This document shows, one piece after another, positions 6,091 to 6,631 of a stretch of 6,631 nucleotides of DNA (position 1 is the first letter of the stretch; each line of letters begins with the position of its first letter). A model generated the notes under the pieces. It was given only the letters and a program-made list of their open reading frames with translations. It searched no databases and had not been told where the DNA came from. Location of the stretch: contig JANQHA010000017.1 in assembly GCA_028282865.1 (NCBI GenBank), positions 1-6,631 on the forward strand, written 5' to 3'. Source of the DNA: Oligoflexales bacterium. GTDB taxonomy: Bacteria > Bdellovibrionota_B > Oligoflexia > Oligoflexales > CACXFL01. The position numbers were made by a program, and so were the translations under genes.

Positions 6091-6631
6091 ATGAAAGGCA
6101 TCAATAAGCATACGTTAGGAATGATCATAGGGTTAGTCACTCTATTTGGATTTGTGAGTTGCAAGAACAGATCAGAAAGTAACCTGCTCTCGAGCAAACA
6201 AAATAATGGAAGCGTCGTTATTATCTGCGATCAGAAACTACCTGAGCTAGGTGGTTCCGATATCATGATAGCAGACCTTTATGTGTCCCGTATTCATGCG
6301 GGTTTGAAAAACCTTAAAATTCCTAAAGACAAAAACGGTCGACCGGCACACTACTTAGAGATAGTTAAGGAAGTGGTAGAGCGATTTAAACCTAGGCATT
6401 ACCATCACTACCGTGAGATGAAAGCACTCATTAACCAAGTTGACCCAAAGCAAAATATAGGCGCTCAACTATACAAACTAGAATTACCAAAAGTTAAAGA
6501 TAAGATAGATCTACCAAAAACAGGTAACTGCGAGTTAAAGTATGCAGCCACTCAAAAAGCAAGTAATATTCCCAATAGGAAAACCTTTCGATTTCAAAAA
6601 GAGATATGGAACCGCCTTGATAATATCAACA
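6091..6631 (+). CDS. Array lipoprotein copy 3, 5' part (3' truncated by window edge)
   Basis: The frame is open from ATG 6091 to the window end, giving 180 residues of a third paralogue. The signal peptide ends in FGFVSC with Cys24 and differs from copy 2 by one residue (Ser to Phe). The mature part begins CKNRSESNLLSSKQNNGS and continues with VVIICDQKLPELGG, DLYVSR, PAHYLEIVK, LINQVDPKQ and GNCELKYAATQK, keeping the first two mature cysteines. It breaks off at RLDNIN, just before the expected LLVHEI segment. Over the comparable mature region it is about 68% identical to copy 2, with two residues missing near the VKDKIDLP segment. AAAGGA (6078-6083) is 7 nt from the ATG. Start, leader and frame are intact, so I read it as a real gene, not a remnant. 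Confidence 0.9.
   Translation, partial: MKGINKHTLGMIIGLVTLFGFVSCKNRSESNLLSSKQNNGSVVIICDQKLPELGGSDIMIADLYVSRIHAGLKNLKIPKDKNGRPAHYLEIVKEVVERFKPRHYHHYREMKALINQVDPKQNIGAQLYKLELPKVKDKIDLPKTGNCELKYAATQKASNIPNRKTFRFQKEIWNRLDNIN

Larger units (their letters stand above)
5935..6192 (+). repeat. Repeated leader plus signal-peptide block, unit B
   Basis: This is the second copy of the 258-nt block, starting 17 nt after the copy 2 stop and running through codon 34 of copy 3. In the ORF frame of the spacer the six differences from unit A fall three at third positions (all silent) and three at first positions (all changing the residue); none is at a second position. The gene bodies on each side are far more diverged than this block. 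Confidence 0.9.

Overview
The window reads as chromosomal sequence from a Gram-negative bacterium of moderate to low GC. It holds lipoproteins with type II signal peptides, a proteobacterial-type bacterioferritin, a cytoplasmic eukaryotic-like Ser/Thr kinase, and both GTG and TTG starts. The lipoprotein style (Cys-Lys-x-Arg followed by a Ser-rich stretch, many paralogous unknowns) and the kinase catalytic loop recall Bdellovibrionota/Oligoflexia or myxobacteria-like deltaproteobacteria. That is an impression only. No rRNA, tRNA, CRISPR, transposase or phage gene is visible.

Left edge (1-184): probable 3' end of an unrecognised basic, Trp-rich protein on the + strand. It converges on a minus-strand block: a YbjN-like small protein (2372-1929), a Ser/Thr kinase with a TTG start (1831-902), and a small unknown lipoprotein (881-285) only 20 nt after the kinase. 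Kinase and lipoprotein look like one operon; the YbjN-like gene lies 97 nt further upstream and may or may not be co-transcribed.

Middle (2373-3357): a divergent intergenic region with a perfect short palindrome, then bacterioferritin on the + strand. Its real start is the GTG at 2605, which puts every ferroxidase and haem ligand at its usual family number. A 13-bp perfect inverted repeat follows, then a consensus extended -10 promoter and a leader of about 150 nt with a small hairpin.

Right half (3358-6631): the most interesting part, a tandem array of at least three paralogous secreted lipoproteins, the third cut by the window edge. I do not recognise a named family. The proteins share a type II signal peptide, six mature-chain cysteines (seen in the two complete copies) and a conserved LLVHEI segment. 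The spacers before copies 2 and 3, together with their signal-peptide codons, form a 258-nt block about 96% identical by hand count. The mature proteins of copies 2 and 3 are only about 68% identical over the comparable part, while copies 1 and 2 are about 76% identical in the mature chain but have different leaders and signal peptides. This discordance points to a mosaic, recombining family. Each repeated spacer also carries a conserved 38-codon ORF that ends 2 nt before the next lipoprotein start, and a conserved GC hairpin.
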